Positions 1 to 7,836 of a stretch of 34,785 bases of DNA are shown one piece after another. Both the position numbers and the translations under genes were made by a program. This stretch comes from Thermaurantimonas aggregans (lineage in GTDB: Bacteria; Bacteroidota; Bacteroidia; Flavobacteriales; Schleiferiaceae), in assembly GCF_003851885.1 (NCBI RefSeq), contig NZ_BHZE01000027.1, forward strand, positions 1 to 34,785, given 5' to 3'. The notes beneath the pieces were generated by a model, which did no database searches, had not been told where the DNA came from, and worked only from the letters and a program-made list of their open reading frames with translations. The stretch's first letter is position 1. Each line of letters begins with the position of its first letter.

Positions 1-143
1 TGAATGGAAAATCGGATGCCAGCGTGCGCTGGAACTTCCACAAATTCCTGATTGACGAAAACGGCAATTGGGTGGAGGATTTCGGTAGCATGACCGATCC
101 ATTGAGCGATAAGATCGTAGCTTTCGCTTCCAGAAACAAATAG
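1..143 (+). CDS. Glutathione peroxidase family protein, C-terminal fragment
   Basis: Only the last 46 codons are present, read from base 3 to the TAG at 141-143; the rest lies upstream of the window. The peptide contains WNFHKFLID, followed by an acidic/Gly turn, and ends in the SMTDPLSDKI region. This is the conserved C-terminal part of thioredoxin-fold glutathione peroxidases, which reduce peroxides with thiol or thioredoxin. The catalytic Cys/Gln/Trp residues would be upstream and cannot be checked. A terminator follows directly, so the gene ends its own transcript. bshC, for bacillithiol synthesis, is next, which fits a thiol/peroxide theme, but which thiol reduces this enzyme is unknown. 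Confidence 0.8.
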   Translation, partial: NGKSDASVRWNFHKFLIDENGNWVEDFGSMTDPLSDKIVAFASRNK

Positions 144-169
144 TCTTTTCATGGTGTGTTGATTCGAGT

Positions 170-200
170 AGCCGGCCGGGATGGTCGGCTATTCTTTTTA
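170..200 (+). terminator. Rho-independent terminator after the peroxidase gene
   Basis: An 8-bp stem pairs AGCCGGCC (170-177) with GGTCGGCT (183-190), including one G-T wobble, around a 5-nt GGGAT loop. A T-rich tract (ATTCTTTTTA) follows. It sits 26 nt after the peroxidase stop. The ATG at 181 lies inside the hairpin, so it is an unlikely start for bshC. Confidence 0.8.
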
Positions 201-206
201 CTTTTG
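199..206 (+). promoter_or_regulatory. Bacteroidota -7 promoter element for bshC
   Basis: TACTTTTG matches the TAnnTTTG consensus exactly. It overlaps the T tract of the preceding terminator, and its last base is only 4 nt before the ATG at 211. No convincing -33 TTG was found. Confidence 0.6.
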
Positions 207-210
207 TGTA

Positions 211-1857
211 ATGATGTCTATCGATCCAAGTCTGTCAACTTCTGTAGTTGTAGAGTCAATTCCATTCTCCAAAACAGGCATTTTACCATCCCTAACGCTC
301 GAATATATCTCCGGCAATCAAGAATTAGTCCCGTTCTACAATCGCCACTTCTCTGATAAGGATTTTTATAGTCAAATCTTAGAAAAACAACTAGAATTCA
401 CCGCTGAGCGAAGGGCTATACTCAAAAATGCCATTGAACGCCAATATCGAGAAGCCGGTATTAGCATTGATGAGAGTTCCACATTGCATTATCACATCCA
501 GTCGCTTACATCGCAGAATACTTTTACAGTAGTTACCGGCCATCAATTGTGCATACACACCGGTCCACTGTACTTTTTGTACAAAATCATCAGTACACTT
601 AGCATGGTCAAGCGTTTAAAGAAGCTTTACCCTGATTTTCACTTTGTGCCGGTGTATTGGATGGCCAGTGAAGATCACGATTTCGACGAAATCAATCACT
701 TTCATCACCATCAGGTTCGTTTTTTATGGATTAAAGAATCTAATGGAATGCCTGTTGGCAGATTGCCGCTTGATGACTTTTACAAACTCTTGGAGACTTA
801 CTCTGATTTTTTAAAACCTCATAATACAGCTACTGCCGAGTGGATTGAAATACTACAAAGTGCCTACTTAGATGCACCCAACCTTGCGGTAGCTACCCGT
901 CGATTAGTACATGCGCTGCTCGGTGAATGCGGTGTAATGGTGGTCGATGGCGATGACCCTGAGCTTAAAAAGTCCTTTCGATTCATCCTTAAAGATGAAA
1001 TTCTTAATCAAACTTCAGCCAAGACTGTAAAATCTACTTCTGAGCAGCTTGGCAAGCTGTGGTTTACCCAGGTGAATCCAAGAGAAATCAACTTTTTTTA
1101 CTTAAGTGAATCTGGTAGGGTGCGCATCGTAAAAGACAAGGATACTGCGTACTCAGCGGGCAACGTTCGGTGGAGCGCGACAGAATTAGAACACGAAATC
1201 GAACTGTATCCCGAACGCTTTAGCCCCAATGTGGTAACAAGGCCTCTGTATCAGGAATTTGTGCTTCCGAATCTCGCCTATGTGGGCGGAGCGAATGAAC
1301 TTGCCTATTGGCTGCAGCTGAAAGAAATGTTTGTTGCCCATCAGGTGCCAATGCCCATTTTGCTGCTGCGCAATTCTTTTGTGATGCTCGACCAAAAAAC
1401 GCTGAAGTTTTTTGAAAAGAACAACCTTTCGCTTAATAATTTATTCGTTTCACCAAGAACAGTACTTAAAAATATTGTCAAGCGCAGTTCGGCTACCGAA
1501 GGACAGTTTGAATTTTTTGCAGAAGAGATAGAAAATCTGTATGAAAAAATAGCCTCCTATGTAGCGTCGGTCGATTTCTCGCTTCAGGCAGCTACTCAGG
1601 CTCAGAAAGTAAGGCACTTAAAGGGCTTAGAAAAATTGAAAAACAAAGTGCTGAATGCAGAGATTCGTAAAAACGCCTGGCTTGCTGAGAAGTTAGAATC
1701 CATAAATCAAAAGGTATTTCCGGGTGGGGTGCTACAAGAGCGGTATGAAAATGCTGGTCAGTACTACAGTCGCTATGGCAAGGCGTGGATTAAAATGTTG
1801 ATCGATATTGCCGAAATGCCATCCAATGAGGTAAAAGTGGTCTTTTTGCCCGATTAG
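211..1857 (+). CDS. bshC: BshC, putative cysteine ligase of bacillithiol biosynthesis
   Basis: BshC is thought to add cysteine to glucosaminyl-malate in the last step of making bacillithiol, a low-molecular-weight thiol that replaces glutathione in Bacillota and many Bacteroidota. The 548-residue length is normal. Family hallmarks are visible: VTGHQLCIHTGP, the PVYWMASEDHDFDEI segment in the N-terminal Rossmann-like core, GGANELAYW, and a C-terminal helical or coiled-coil stretch ending in the QERYEN/YYSRYG region. I chose ATG 211 (or the adjacent ATG 214), because the longer frame from 181 begins inside the terminator hairpin and upstream of the -7 box. bshA and bshB are not in the window. 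A glycosyltransferase gene starts shortly after the stop, but it does not look like BshA. Confidence 0.92.
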   Translation: MMSIDPSLSTSVVVESIPFSKTGILPSLTLEYISGNQELVPFYNRHFSDKDFYSQILEKQLEFTAERRAILKNAIERQYREAGISIDESSTLHYHIQSLTSQNTFTVVTGHQLCIHTGPLYFLYKIISTLSMVKRLKKLYPDFHFVPVYWMASEDHDFDEINHFHHHQVRFLWIKESNGMPVGRLPLDDFYKLLETYSDFLKPHNTATAEWIEILQSAYLDAPNLAVATRRLVHALLGECGVMVVDGDDPELKKSFRFILKDEILNQTSAKTVKSTSEQLGKLWFTQVNPREINFFYLSESGRVRIVKDKDTAYSAGNVRWSATELEHEIELYPERFSPNVVTRPLYQEFVLPNLAYVGGANELAYWLQLKEMFVAHQVPMPILLLRNSFVMLDQKTLKFFEKNNLSLNNLFVSPRTVLKNIVKRSSATEGQFEFFAEEIENLYEKIASYVASVDFSLQAATQAQKVRHLKGLEKLKNKVLNAEIRKNAWLAEKLESINQKVFPGGVLQERYENAGQYYSRYGKAWIKMLIDIAEMPSNEVKVVFLPD

Positions 1858-1903
1858 TTAAAGGGAGATGGGAAGTTTGTCTTCACCACCTTCAGCAGAT
1901 ATA

Positions 1904-3022
1904 ATGAAGAGGCCAAGAGTGCTCTGGATCACCCCTTGGTACCCCAGTAAGCTGCACTCCACATTAGGCAACTTTGTAAAGCGACATGCCGAGGTGGCGA
2001 GTCAACATGCAGAGCTTTTTATATTTCATTACTTTAAAAATTCAAAGACAACGACAGAAGTCGAATTTTTCTCTGAAAGGGATTTTTCTGGAGTACATCT
2101 GTATTATACACCTGGTCTTTTTGGAAAAATTCAGTTGTTTCTCTTTTTGGTAAGGATACTCTTGACAAGGGGTTCTTCAACCGACCTGATACATTTGAAT
2201 ATTTTTCACGAAACATACTGGACAGTTTTTCCTCTCAAATGGCTCCTGAAAAAACCCATACTGTGCATCGAGCATTGGACGGGATATCACAACGGCAATT
2301 ATTCAAAACTGCCTAAATGGAAACAAAGCCTTATTAAGTGGTCTGCAAAGCATGTGGATGAATTTCAGCCTGTTTCACATCATTTAGGCCAAGCCATGCA
2401 ATCAGCTTTGGGAATCAGCTTGCCGATGCATGTTGTTCCAAATGCGGTGAATGTGGACGTATTTAAGCCAATGCCTGGAGTTCAGAAACAATTTGACTTT
2501 ATCCATCTCTCCACTCTCGATTTTAAGCATAAGAGGCCTGATGCTATTTTAAGGCAATTTGCTCAAGTATTGCGAAGATATCCAAAGACGAATATGGCAA
2601 TAGGAGGCGATGGCGATCTAACACCTCTTATTGAACTTGCTGAAGAGCTTAATATCCGGAATGCTGTTACATTCTTTGGTGAGCTGTCGGCTGAGGAAGT
2701 ATCGGCTTACTTCAATGCATCGCGCTGTTTAGTGCTTTATAGCAATTATGAAAATTTTCCTTGTGTGATTCCCGAAGCCTGGGCTTGCGGTATACCTGTG
2801 GTGGCCAGCGATGTGGGTGGAATTAAAGAGTGGCTTAACGTAGAGCAAGGTGTACTTGTCGATCCAAAAAATGAAAGCGACCTGAAAAAAGCGATGATAT
2901 ATTTTTTAGAAAACAGTGAAAAATATCTTCCTGATGCCCTGAGGGCCTATTCGACCGCCTATTTTAGCTACGCCTCAGTAGGCAGCAAATTTTTAAGGAG
3001 ATATCAGCACTTAATGCGATGA
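1904..3022 (+). CDS. Glycosyltransferase, GT4-like (GT-B fold)
   Basis: The protein is predicted to transfer a sugar from a nucleotide donor to a growing glycan at the cytoplasmic face of the membrane. The N-terminus (RVLWITPWYPS) and the C-terminal donor-binding region with the E-x7-E type motif (NFPCVIPEAWACGIPVVASD) are typical of GT4 enzymes. The frame is open from ATG 1868, where AAAGGGAG abuts the start with no spacing. ATG 1904 puts the conserved first beta-strand at the N-terminus and is preferred. The stop overlaps the next start by 4 nt (ATGA), so it is translationally coupled to the flippase gene. It lacks the N-terminus expected of BshA, so its nearness to bshC is probably incidental. 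Acceptor and linkage cannot be predicted. Confidence 0.85.
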   Translation: MKRPRVLWITPWYPSKLHSTLGNFVKRHAEVASQHAELFIFHYFKNSKTTTEVEFFSERDFSGVHLYYTPGLFGKIQLFLFLVRILLTRGSSTDLIHLNIFHETYWTVFPLKWLLKKPILCIEHWTGYHNGNYSKLPKWKQSLIKWSAKHVDEFQPVSHHLGQAMQSALGISLPMHVVPNAVNVDVFKPMPGVQKQFDFIHLSTLDFKHKRPDAILRQFAQVLRRYPKTNMAIGGDGDLTPLIELAEELNIRNAVTFFGELSAEEVSAYFNASRCLVLYSNYENFPCVIPEAWACGIPVVASDVGGIKEWLNVEQGVLVDPKNESDLKKAMIYFLENSEKYLPDALRAYSTAYFSYASVGSKFLRRYQHLMR

Positions 3023-4305
3023 TTAAAAAGCTGTTTCAGACCACTGCCACAAGAGCTATTTCTGCGTTTCTTGGTCTCTTAATCTTGTCGATTAACGCTC
3101 ACCACATTGGCAGTGAGGGGGTGGGAGAGACAGCTCTTTTCAATCTGTGGGTGAGTATATTTTTGATGATTGGAAATCTGCTCGGCGGTTCGGCTATGGT
3201 GTATTATGCCCCGCGCCACAAGGTTTCTGAGCTTCTCACAGGGGCTTATGCTTGGGCTTTGGTGGGTTTAGGTATTTTAGGTTTGACTTCAGCATTATGG
3301 AGCGAGGGACTTCCGGATGTGAGATATCTGGCTGTGGTGGTATTTTTTTACGCTACCGGCTGGGCTCAGCAATACCTGCTGGTGGGTCGCGATAAAATTC
3401 ACCTTCACAATGCTGCTTCACTCTCGGTAAATGCAGTTTTGATTGCTTCGCTTGTCATTCAATACCATCTTTTCCGTCCTGATGTCCACCAGTATTTTTT
3501 ATCGTTAAGCCTAGGAGCAGCAGCGCAGTGGATGCTTTCTCTTATCTTTTTGTGGCCCGACATAAAAAGCGAAAAATTTTCGTTTCGATTGAATTTTGAG
3601 ATTGTCTTTCGGTTGTTAAAAGATGGATTTCACATACAGATAGGCAACTTAATTCAGCAATTGAATTACCGGTTTACGTATTTTTTTCTCGATAAATGGC
3701 TGGGAACGGGAGCTGTCGGTATTTTTTCAACGGTTGTGCAGTTGGGCGAGGGCATATGGCTTGTTGCCAAAAGCGCGAGCCTGGTGGTGTATTCGCGTGT
3801 ATCACAATCTGGGAAGGATGTGTATGCCGGCATTATCACCTTTGTAACGGCTCGTTGGGTAGGTTTAATTAGCGCTCTTGCGATGCTCGTTTTGGCGTTT
3901 TTACCTAATGGGTTTTTTCTAGCTTTTTTGGGGAAAGATTTTTCTGGGCTGGCGCAGTGGCTGCTGGCGATGACTCCGGCTGTGGCTATACTCGCTGCTG
4001 GTATGGTGTACTCCCATTACATAGCTGGCAGAGGCAAGTTTGTCGTAAACTTCATGATTTCGCTGGCTGCTTTTGTACCCGTTGCCACTTTGAGCAGTTT
4101 TTTTATTAAACAATTTGGTCTTTTTGGAGCCGTCGTAGTAAATACAATTTCTTACACTATCACGGCGGTGGGATCGTTCGTTCTACTTTTGCGATACGTG
4201 CACCCTGATAGTAAGGATTATATCTGGCGCTTTAAGCCTGACTTTGCTATTCTGCGAGATAATGTGCTATCGTTAAAAAAGGATGAAGATCAATCGCCAA
4301 AATAG
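3019..4305 (+). CDS. Wzx-like polysaccharide flippase (MOP/oligosaccharidyl-lipid superfamily)
   Basis: A 428-residue, very hydrophobic protein with about 12 predicted membrane segments. It opens with a cationic start followed by AISAFLGLLILSI, as in O-antigen and lipid-linked oligosaccharide flippases. These move undecaprenyl-linked glycans across the inner membrane. The start ATG overlaps the glycosyltransferase stop by 4 nt, so the two genes form a pair that probably assembles and exports the same glycan. The C-terminal tail after the last membrane segment is charged and ends DEDQSPK. The last 16 nt overlap the end of the convergent GHMP kinase gene. The substrate is unknown, and no polymerase or ligase gene lies nearby. 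Confidence 0.82.
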   Translation: MIKKLFQTTATRAISAFLGLLILSINAHHIGSEGVGETALFNLWVSIFLMIGNLLGGSAMVYYAPRHKVSELLTGAYAWALVGLGILGLTSALWSEGLPDVRYLAVVVFFYATGWAQQYLLVGRDKIHLHNAASLSVNAVLIASLVIQYHLFRPDVHQYFLSLSLGAAAQWMLSLIFLWPDIKSEKFSFRLNFEIVFRLLKDGFHIQIGNLIQQLNYRFTYFFLDKWLGTGAVGIFSTVVQLGEGIWLVAKSASLVVYSRVSQSGKDVYAGIITFVTARWVGLISALAMLVLAFLPNGFFLAFLGKDFSGLAQWLLAMTPAVAILAAGMVYSHYIAGRGKFVVNFMISLAAFVPVATLSSFFIKQFGLFGAVVVNTISYTITAVGSFVLLLRYVHPDSKDYIWRFKPDFAILRDNVLSLKKDEDQSPK

Positions 4306-5273
4306 ATAAGCTTAGAACCTTCATTTTCAAAGTGAAAGGGGAAGAGTCTTAGCTGTTTTAGGGTTTCGATCAGGTAATTTTTTCGATTAGGTGAAATAAA
4401 AAATAACATAAAGCCACCGCCCCCAGCCCCGAGCAACTTGCCGCCAAGAGCTCCTGCTTTTAAGGCAGTTTCATAAATCTCATCAATGGTGGGGTTTGAA
4501 ATCCCTCCGGCCAATTGGCGCTTGAGTTGCCAATTTTTGTGGAGTAAATGTCCCATAGTCTCTAAATCGCCTTCTAATAGTCTATAGTAGAGCTCTTCAG
4601 CCATGTCGGCCATTTGACAGAGCGCATTAAACTTGTCGAGCTGACTGGTTGTGTTTTTGTTTTGCTCAGCTAATATGGCGCTGGCACTGCGCTGGCTACC
4701 GATGTAAAAAAGTACCAAGTGCTCTTCTAAGGTTTTTTTGTTTTCAGGATTTAGATACAATGGCGATACCCGCACCGATTCGTCAGGCAGAAATTCAATG
4801 AGATTAAGGCCGCCGTAGGCAGCTGCGTATTGATCTTGCTTTCCAATGGGTTCGCCGAGAATGTCAATTTCCACTTCACATGCACCTGCTGCGAGCTTTT
4901 CTTTGGTCACAATCTTCTGCTGTCGAACCATTAAATTGTGCAAAACTCCTACGGTGAAGGAAGATGATGACCCCATGCCAGTGCCGGATGGAACATCAGC
5001 AATGCTGCTGATTTCCACTCCACCGGAAATCTGAAGCTCGGTTAGCACTGTGCGCAAAATGGGGTGTTTTAATTCTGCCACAGAGCTCACAGTTTCAGTC
5101 ACTGAGTATTTGGTGCGGATTTTATCGGGTTCAAAAAAATCGTGACTGCTTATGTACATGTATTTATTGATGGTAGTGCTGAGTACAGCTCCTTTGCGCC
5201 TGCTGTAGAAGGAGCGCAGGTCTGATCCGCCACCTACAAAACTGATTCTAAAGGGTGTTTTTGTGATGATCAA
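4290..5273 (-). CDS. GHMP family sugar kinase, similar to heptose 7-phosphate kinase HddA
   Basis: An ATP-dependent small-molecule kinase of the GHMP fold, 327 residues. The N-terminus TPFRISFVGGGSDL is characteristic of the D-glycero-D-manno-heptose 7-phosphate kinase branch. The glycine/serine ATP loop PSGTGMGSSSS is at residues 95-105, and the C-terminal GHMP motif GKLLGAGGGGFML is present. The start is TTG: reading upstream in frame reaches the hydrolase stop codon with no ATG, and TTG places the family N-terminus correctly. It follows the alpha/beta hydrolase by 15 nt and is probably co-transcribed with it. Other heptose-pathway genes (gmhA, gmhB, hddC) are absent here, so the exact sugar is uncertain; an L-fucose or other hexose kinase is possible. 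Confidence 0.8.
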   Translation of the reverse strand: MIITKTPFRISFVGGGSDLRSFYSRRKGAVLSTTINKYMYISSHDFFEPDKIRTKYSVTETVSSVAELKHPILRTVLTELQISGGVEISSIADVPSGTGMGSSSSFTVGVLHNLMVRQQKIVTKEKLAAGACEVEIDILGEPIGKQDQYAAAYGGLNLIEFLPDESVRVSPLYLNPENKKTLEEHLVLFYIGSQRSASAILAEQNKNTTSQLDKFNALCQMADMAEELYYRLLEGDLETMGHLLHKNWQLKRQLAGGISNPTIDEIYETALKAGALGGKLLGAGGGGFMLFFISPNRKNYLIETLKQLRLFPFHFENEGSKLIYFGD

Positions 5274-5288
5274 GGCAACTTTTTTTAG

Positions 5289-6227
5289 TTATTGATTATC
5301 AGAGTTTTTTTTGTTTTTGATAAAAAGTTGTTGAATCTGCTCATAGGTCATTGAGTGCAAATGCGTTTCTTTCTCGAGAAAACGGATGATTTTTTTGTTC
5401 ACATGCTTATCTCTTAGTACCCTTCGATGGCCTAAACCCGAGGAAGTGAGCAGTTGGCTACCTGGCCAATTTTGATGTACGAGTTGAGCTTCTGAGTAGT
5501 TCACGTCTTCATCATGGGTGTCGTGTACGATCAAGCCCGGAATGCTGAGTTTCGTAACTACTGTAGCTAAGGAATATTGTTGTATGTTTTCTCCATAGAG
5601 TTCCTTAAGCTTAATCATGAGAGCCACCTCAATTTTTTTTGAAGCTCCTATTCTTACACAGAAATCTTTAACGGTATTGCTGATGAGGGCGGGAGAACCA
5701 ATAACGACTAATTTTCGGGTCGATACACCTCTTATTACAGCATTTGATATAGCCACACCACCCAGTGAATGACCTATGAGAGCGTAAAAAGGACCGTATT
5801 CACCGTGAACAGTTTCAACTGCCTGGATAAACTTGAGCAAATCGGTTTTTTTGGCTGGATATCTGCCATGTCCCGGTGCATCAATGGCGAAGGTCTGATA
5901 ACCTTGTTTAACAAGTTTTTTTATAAGCTTGTAAAATTGAGTGCCCCTTCCACTCCAGCCATGAACGAGTAAGACTTTTGGCCCCTTTTTCCCCCATCTG
6001 TAAAGAGTGAAGGGCATATCACTGGCATATAGTGTTTTTTGCAAAGCTTTGTTTTGCCACTTGCGTTCAACGGGTGGAGTTTTGAACGGAATTGGCCTGA
6101 AGAAGAACTTTAAAGCAAGTTTCAGAGCTAATTTTGGAGAAAACTTCTCCAACATCCGAATCGTAATGGGAATCCACTTAGGCACTTTAAAACTTGGGAC
6201 GGGTTTAGTGGGCGAATTGTCTTTCAT
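5289..6227 (-). CDS. Alpha/beta hydrolase
   Basis: A 312-residue serine hydrolase fold. The oxyanion-hole motif LLVHGWSGRG is near residues 86-95, DAPGHG follows the next strand, the nucleophile elbow GHSLGG has its serine at about residue 154, and a late catalytic His is likely in GLGHRR. A hydrophobic or cationic N-terminal segment of about 50 residues precedes the core. The ATG overlaps the TGA of the upstream regulator (ATGA at 6224-6227), implying translational coupling. Because the regulator resembles those controlling acetate and short-chain acyl metabolism, an ester or acyl-thioester substrate is conceivable, but the sequence does not show it. Confidence 0.8.
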   Translation of the reverse strand: MKDNSPTKPVPSFKVPKWIPITIRMLEKFSPKLALKLALKFFFRPIPFKTPPVERKWQNKALQKTLYASDMPFTLYRWGKKGPKVLLVHGWSGRGTQFYKLIKKLVKQGYQTFAIDAPGHGRYPAKKTDLLKFIQAVETVHGEYGPFYALIGHSLGGVAISNAVIRGVSTRKLVVIGSPALISNTVKDFCVRIGASKKIEVALMIKLKELYGENIQQYSLATVVTKLSIPGLIVHDTHDEDVNYSEAQLVHQNWPGSQLLTSSGLGHRRVLRDKHVNKKIIRFLEKETHLHSMTYEQIQQLFIKNKKNSDNQ

Positions 6228-7717
6228 TCTTTTATAAGGCCTTCGGATTGCAAAATTTGTTTGATAGATTCGATTTCTTGGAGTTTGCGGTAAATTTTTG
6301 GTTCGGCTGCTCGTTCTTGGCAGGGGTCGAGCCGACAGCGTTCGCAGGTAACATTTACTTTGTGTGTTGGTATGTTGGGATCGTTAATCCAGCGAATTTT
6401 CTTTCGAGTATCGTTATTGACTTCAATTCCGATGCTAATAGAGGTTCGACTAAAGGGTTTTGAAAGAGTTTCTCTTGCCCAGGAGATTACGATATACTCA
6501 AGGCCCGAGTCGATGTAGTGCGACTTTTGAACCCCGAGAGCGTGTTTTTTCTCTTGGTTTAGCTCGTTAAAAATCTTAATGCTCATCCAGCGTCTGCAGT
6601 AGTGTTCGCCACTTTCATTACCGTGTGGCTGGTGTTTATTGCCCAGATGCAGCTCTTTTGACAGATGAAAGCTCTGGCGATGACCGTCTTGATTAAATCG
6701 AAGGAAGAACATCTTTTGAAGTCCGAATCGCCCGGGCAAAATGTTTGTGAGTCTGTACATGAGGGTTTCGGGCGATGTATTCCATTTGCGAAGCATCGAT
6801 TCCAGAAATTCACCCGGAAATTCCATCGACTCCAACATGTACGACACATCGCTGCAAAATGCTTGCAGTGGTAAAAGGAGAGCCCCTGCAAAATATGACG
6901 CTTGAAAATTAATCAGCGCTTGATCAAAGGTTTTTGTGGAGTTCCAATCTTTGTAGTAATACACCCGCTCATGAAGAGGAAGGTTTAACCAGTGGTAACC
7001 GATCTCCTTGGCGAGAATAAACGCTTTTTGGTACGGGTGAAGGCCCGGATGAATGGAGAGTTCGTTGCGATCGGGATAATAGAGAGCGCGCAGCTGCTGA
7101 AGTACGATTGTTTCAGTAGTGGTGTTTAGTTCGGTCACGAGAGTACCAAACTTTTTTGTGAGGATGTCTTTTAGAAATTCCCAGTTGGCAGCAGCATCAA
7201 GTGGAATCTGAAAGTGGCGTGCGCACAGCTCTGTTTCTTTTTCGAGTTGTGGGAAGTAGTTGTCGTGAAGCTCCTGATAAGAGCGCAAGGCTGCCGAGAG
7301 GAACTTTTCTTTATTAAGGTCGTAATTGCGGGCTATATCGATGTAGGTCGATATAAAAGCGCTGATTTTAGCAGGCGATTGTGTGATGATTTCGACGAAT
7401 TTTTGGTAATCAATTCCGAAGTGTTCAAAAGGGAGCTCATCGAGAATGCCCGAATTAAAAATATCAACTAAAGGCGCAAGTGATCGGGGCAGTCGAGTGC
7501 TGACGAGTTGGTCATAAGTAGTGCCCAGGGCTTCGGCCAGGTCAGCTATTTTATCGGTTTTAGGGTATTTTTTACCTTTTTCTATCTCGTTTATGTACGA
7601 TACGGAAAGTCCACTTTTATCAGCTACTTCTTGTAAAGAGAGGTTTTGTTCTGTGCGAAGATGGCGCACTTTAAGGCCAAAAATCAGTCGTATTTTATCT
7701 TCTGTAAGCTTGTACAT
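6224..7717 (-). CDS. XRE-family regulator of the ScfR/RamB type, likely controlling the glyoxylate shunt
   Basis: A 497-residue DNA-binding regulator with three parts. Residues about 10-70 form a Cro/C1-type helix-turn-helix (LSLQEVADKSGLSVSYINEIEKG). The middle resembles an ImmA/IrrE (M78) domain with NFQASYFAGALLLP at 270-283, but the HExxH metal site is replaced by K237-E-I-G-Y241, so it is probably a ligand-sensing pseudopeptidase. The C-terminus has a conserved cysteine cluster (C458, C461, C466) followed by QERAAEP, as in short-chain fatty acyl regulators related to RamB, which controls acetate metabolism in actinobacteria. It is divergent from aceBA, which supports that role here. The -7 box TACTTTTG ends 4 nt before its ATG, so the mRNA may be leaderless. 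Confidence 0.85.
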   Translation of the reverse strand: MYKLTEDKIRLIFGLKVRHLRTEQNLSLQEVADKSGLSVSYINEIEKGKKYPKTDKIADLAEALGTTYDQLVSTRLPRSLAPLVDIFNSGILDELPFEHFGIDYQKFVEIITQSPAKISAFISTYIDIARNYDLNKEKFLSAALRSYQELHDNYFPQLEKETELCARHFQIPLDAAANWEFLKDILTKKFGTLVTELNTTTETIVLQQLRALYYPDRNELSIHPGLHPYQKAFILAKEIGYHWLNLPLHERVYYYKDWNSTKTFDQALINFQASYFAGALLLPLQAFCSDVSYMLESMEFPGEFLESMLRKWNTSPETLMYRLTNILPGRFGLQKMFFLRFNQDGHRQSFHLSKELHLGNKHQPHGNESGEHYCRRWMSIKIFNELNQEKKHALGVQKSHYIDSGLEYIVISWARETLSKPFSRTSISIGIEVNNDTRKKIRWINDPNIPTHKVNVTCERCRLDPCQERAAEPKIYRKLQEIESIKQILQSEGLIKE

Positions 7718-7721
7718 AGCA

Positions 7722-7729
7722 CAAAAGTA
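7722..7729 (-). promoter_or_regulatory. -7 promoter element for the ScfR/RamB-like regulator gene
   Basis: On the minus strand this reads TACTTTTG, an exact TAnnTTTG match. The spacer to the ATG is TGCT (4 nt), the same geometry as at bshC. Confidence 0.6.
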
Positions 7730-7791
7730 CTATTTGACTTTAAAAATCTACGTTTTTATGAAAAATTCCAGAAAATCGAAAAAATTTTAAT

Positions 7792-7820
7792 AGCGAAAAT
7801 TCGCTGAATACAAATTTTCG
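7792..7820. promoter_or_regulatory. Candidate operator between the regulator gene and aceB
   Basis: Two overlapping inverted repeats lie here. AGCGAA-aa-TTCGCT (7792-7805) is a perfect 6+6 repeat. CGAAAATT (7794-7801) and AATTTTCG (7813-7820) form a perfect 8+8 repeat with an 11-nt spacer. Further GAAAAATT-like units occur at 7760, 7771 and 7778. The repeats cover the expected -33 region of the aceB promoter, so a bound regulator would directly affect it. That the ScfR-like protein binds here is inferred from position. Confidence 0.45.
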
Positions 7821-7823
7821 TTT

Positions 7824-7831
7824 TAGATTTG
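7824..7831 (+). promoter_or_regulatory. -7 promoter element for aceB
   Basis: TAGATTTG matches TAnnTTTG. Its last G is the first base of an in-frame GTG, which therefore is not a credible start. The ATG at 7837 lies 5 nt beyond the box. Confidence 0.55.
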
Positions 7832-7836
7832 TGTCG

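Noticed and set aside
181-210. Longer bshC start at ATG 181
   Set aside because: The ATG lies in the terminator hairpin and upstream of the -7 box, and the added residues (MVGYSFYFCV) do not resemble the family N-terminus.
1868-3022. Glycosyltransferase next to bshC taken as BshA
   Set aside because: The N-terminus and motifs fit a generic GT4 enzyme, not the GSGVVATELG-type start expected in BshA, and it is coupled to a flippase gene.
6583-6891. Cys-rich 102-codon frame on the minus strand
   Set aside because: It lies entirely inside the regulator gene in another frame and shows no domain.
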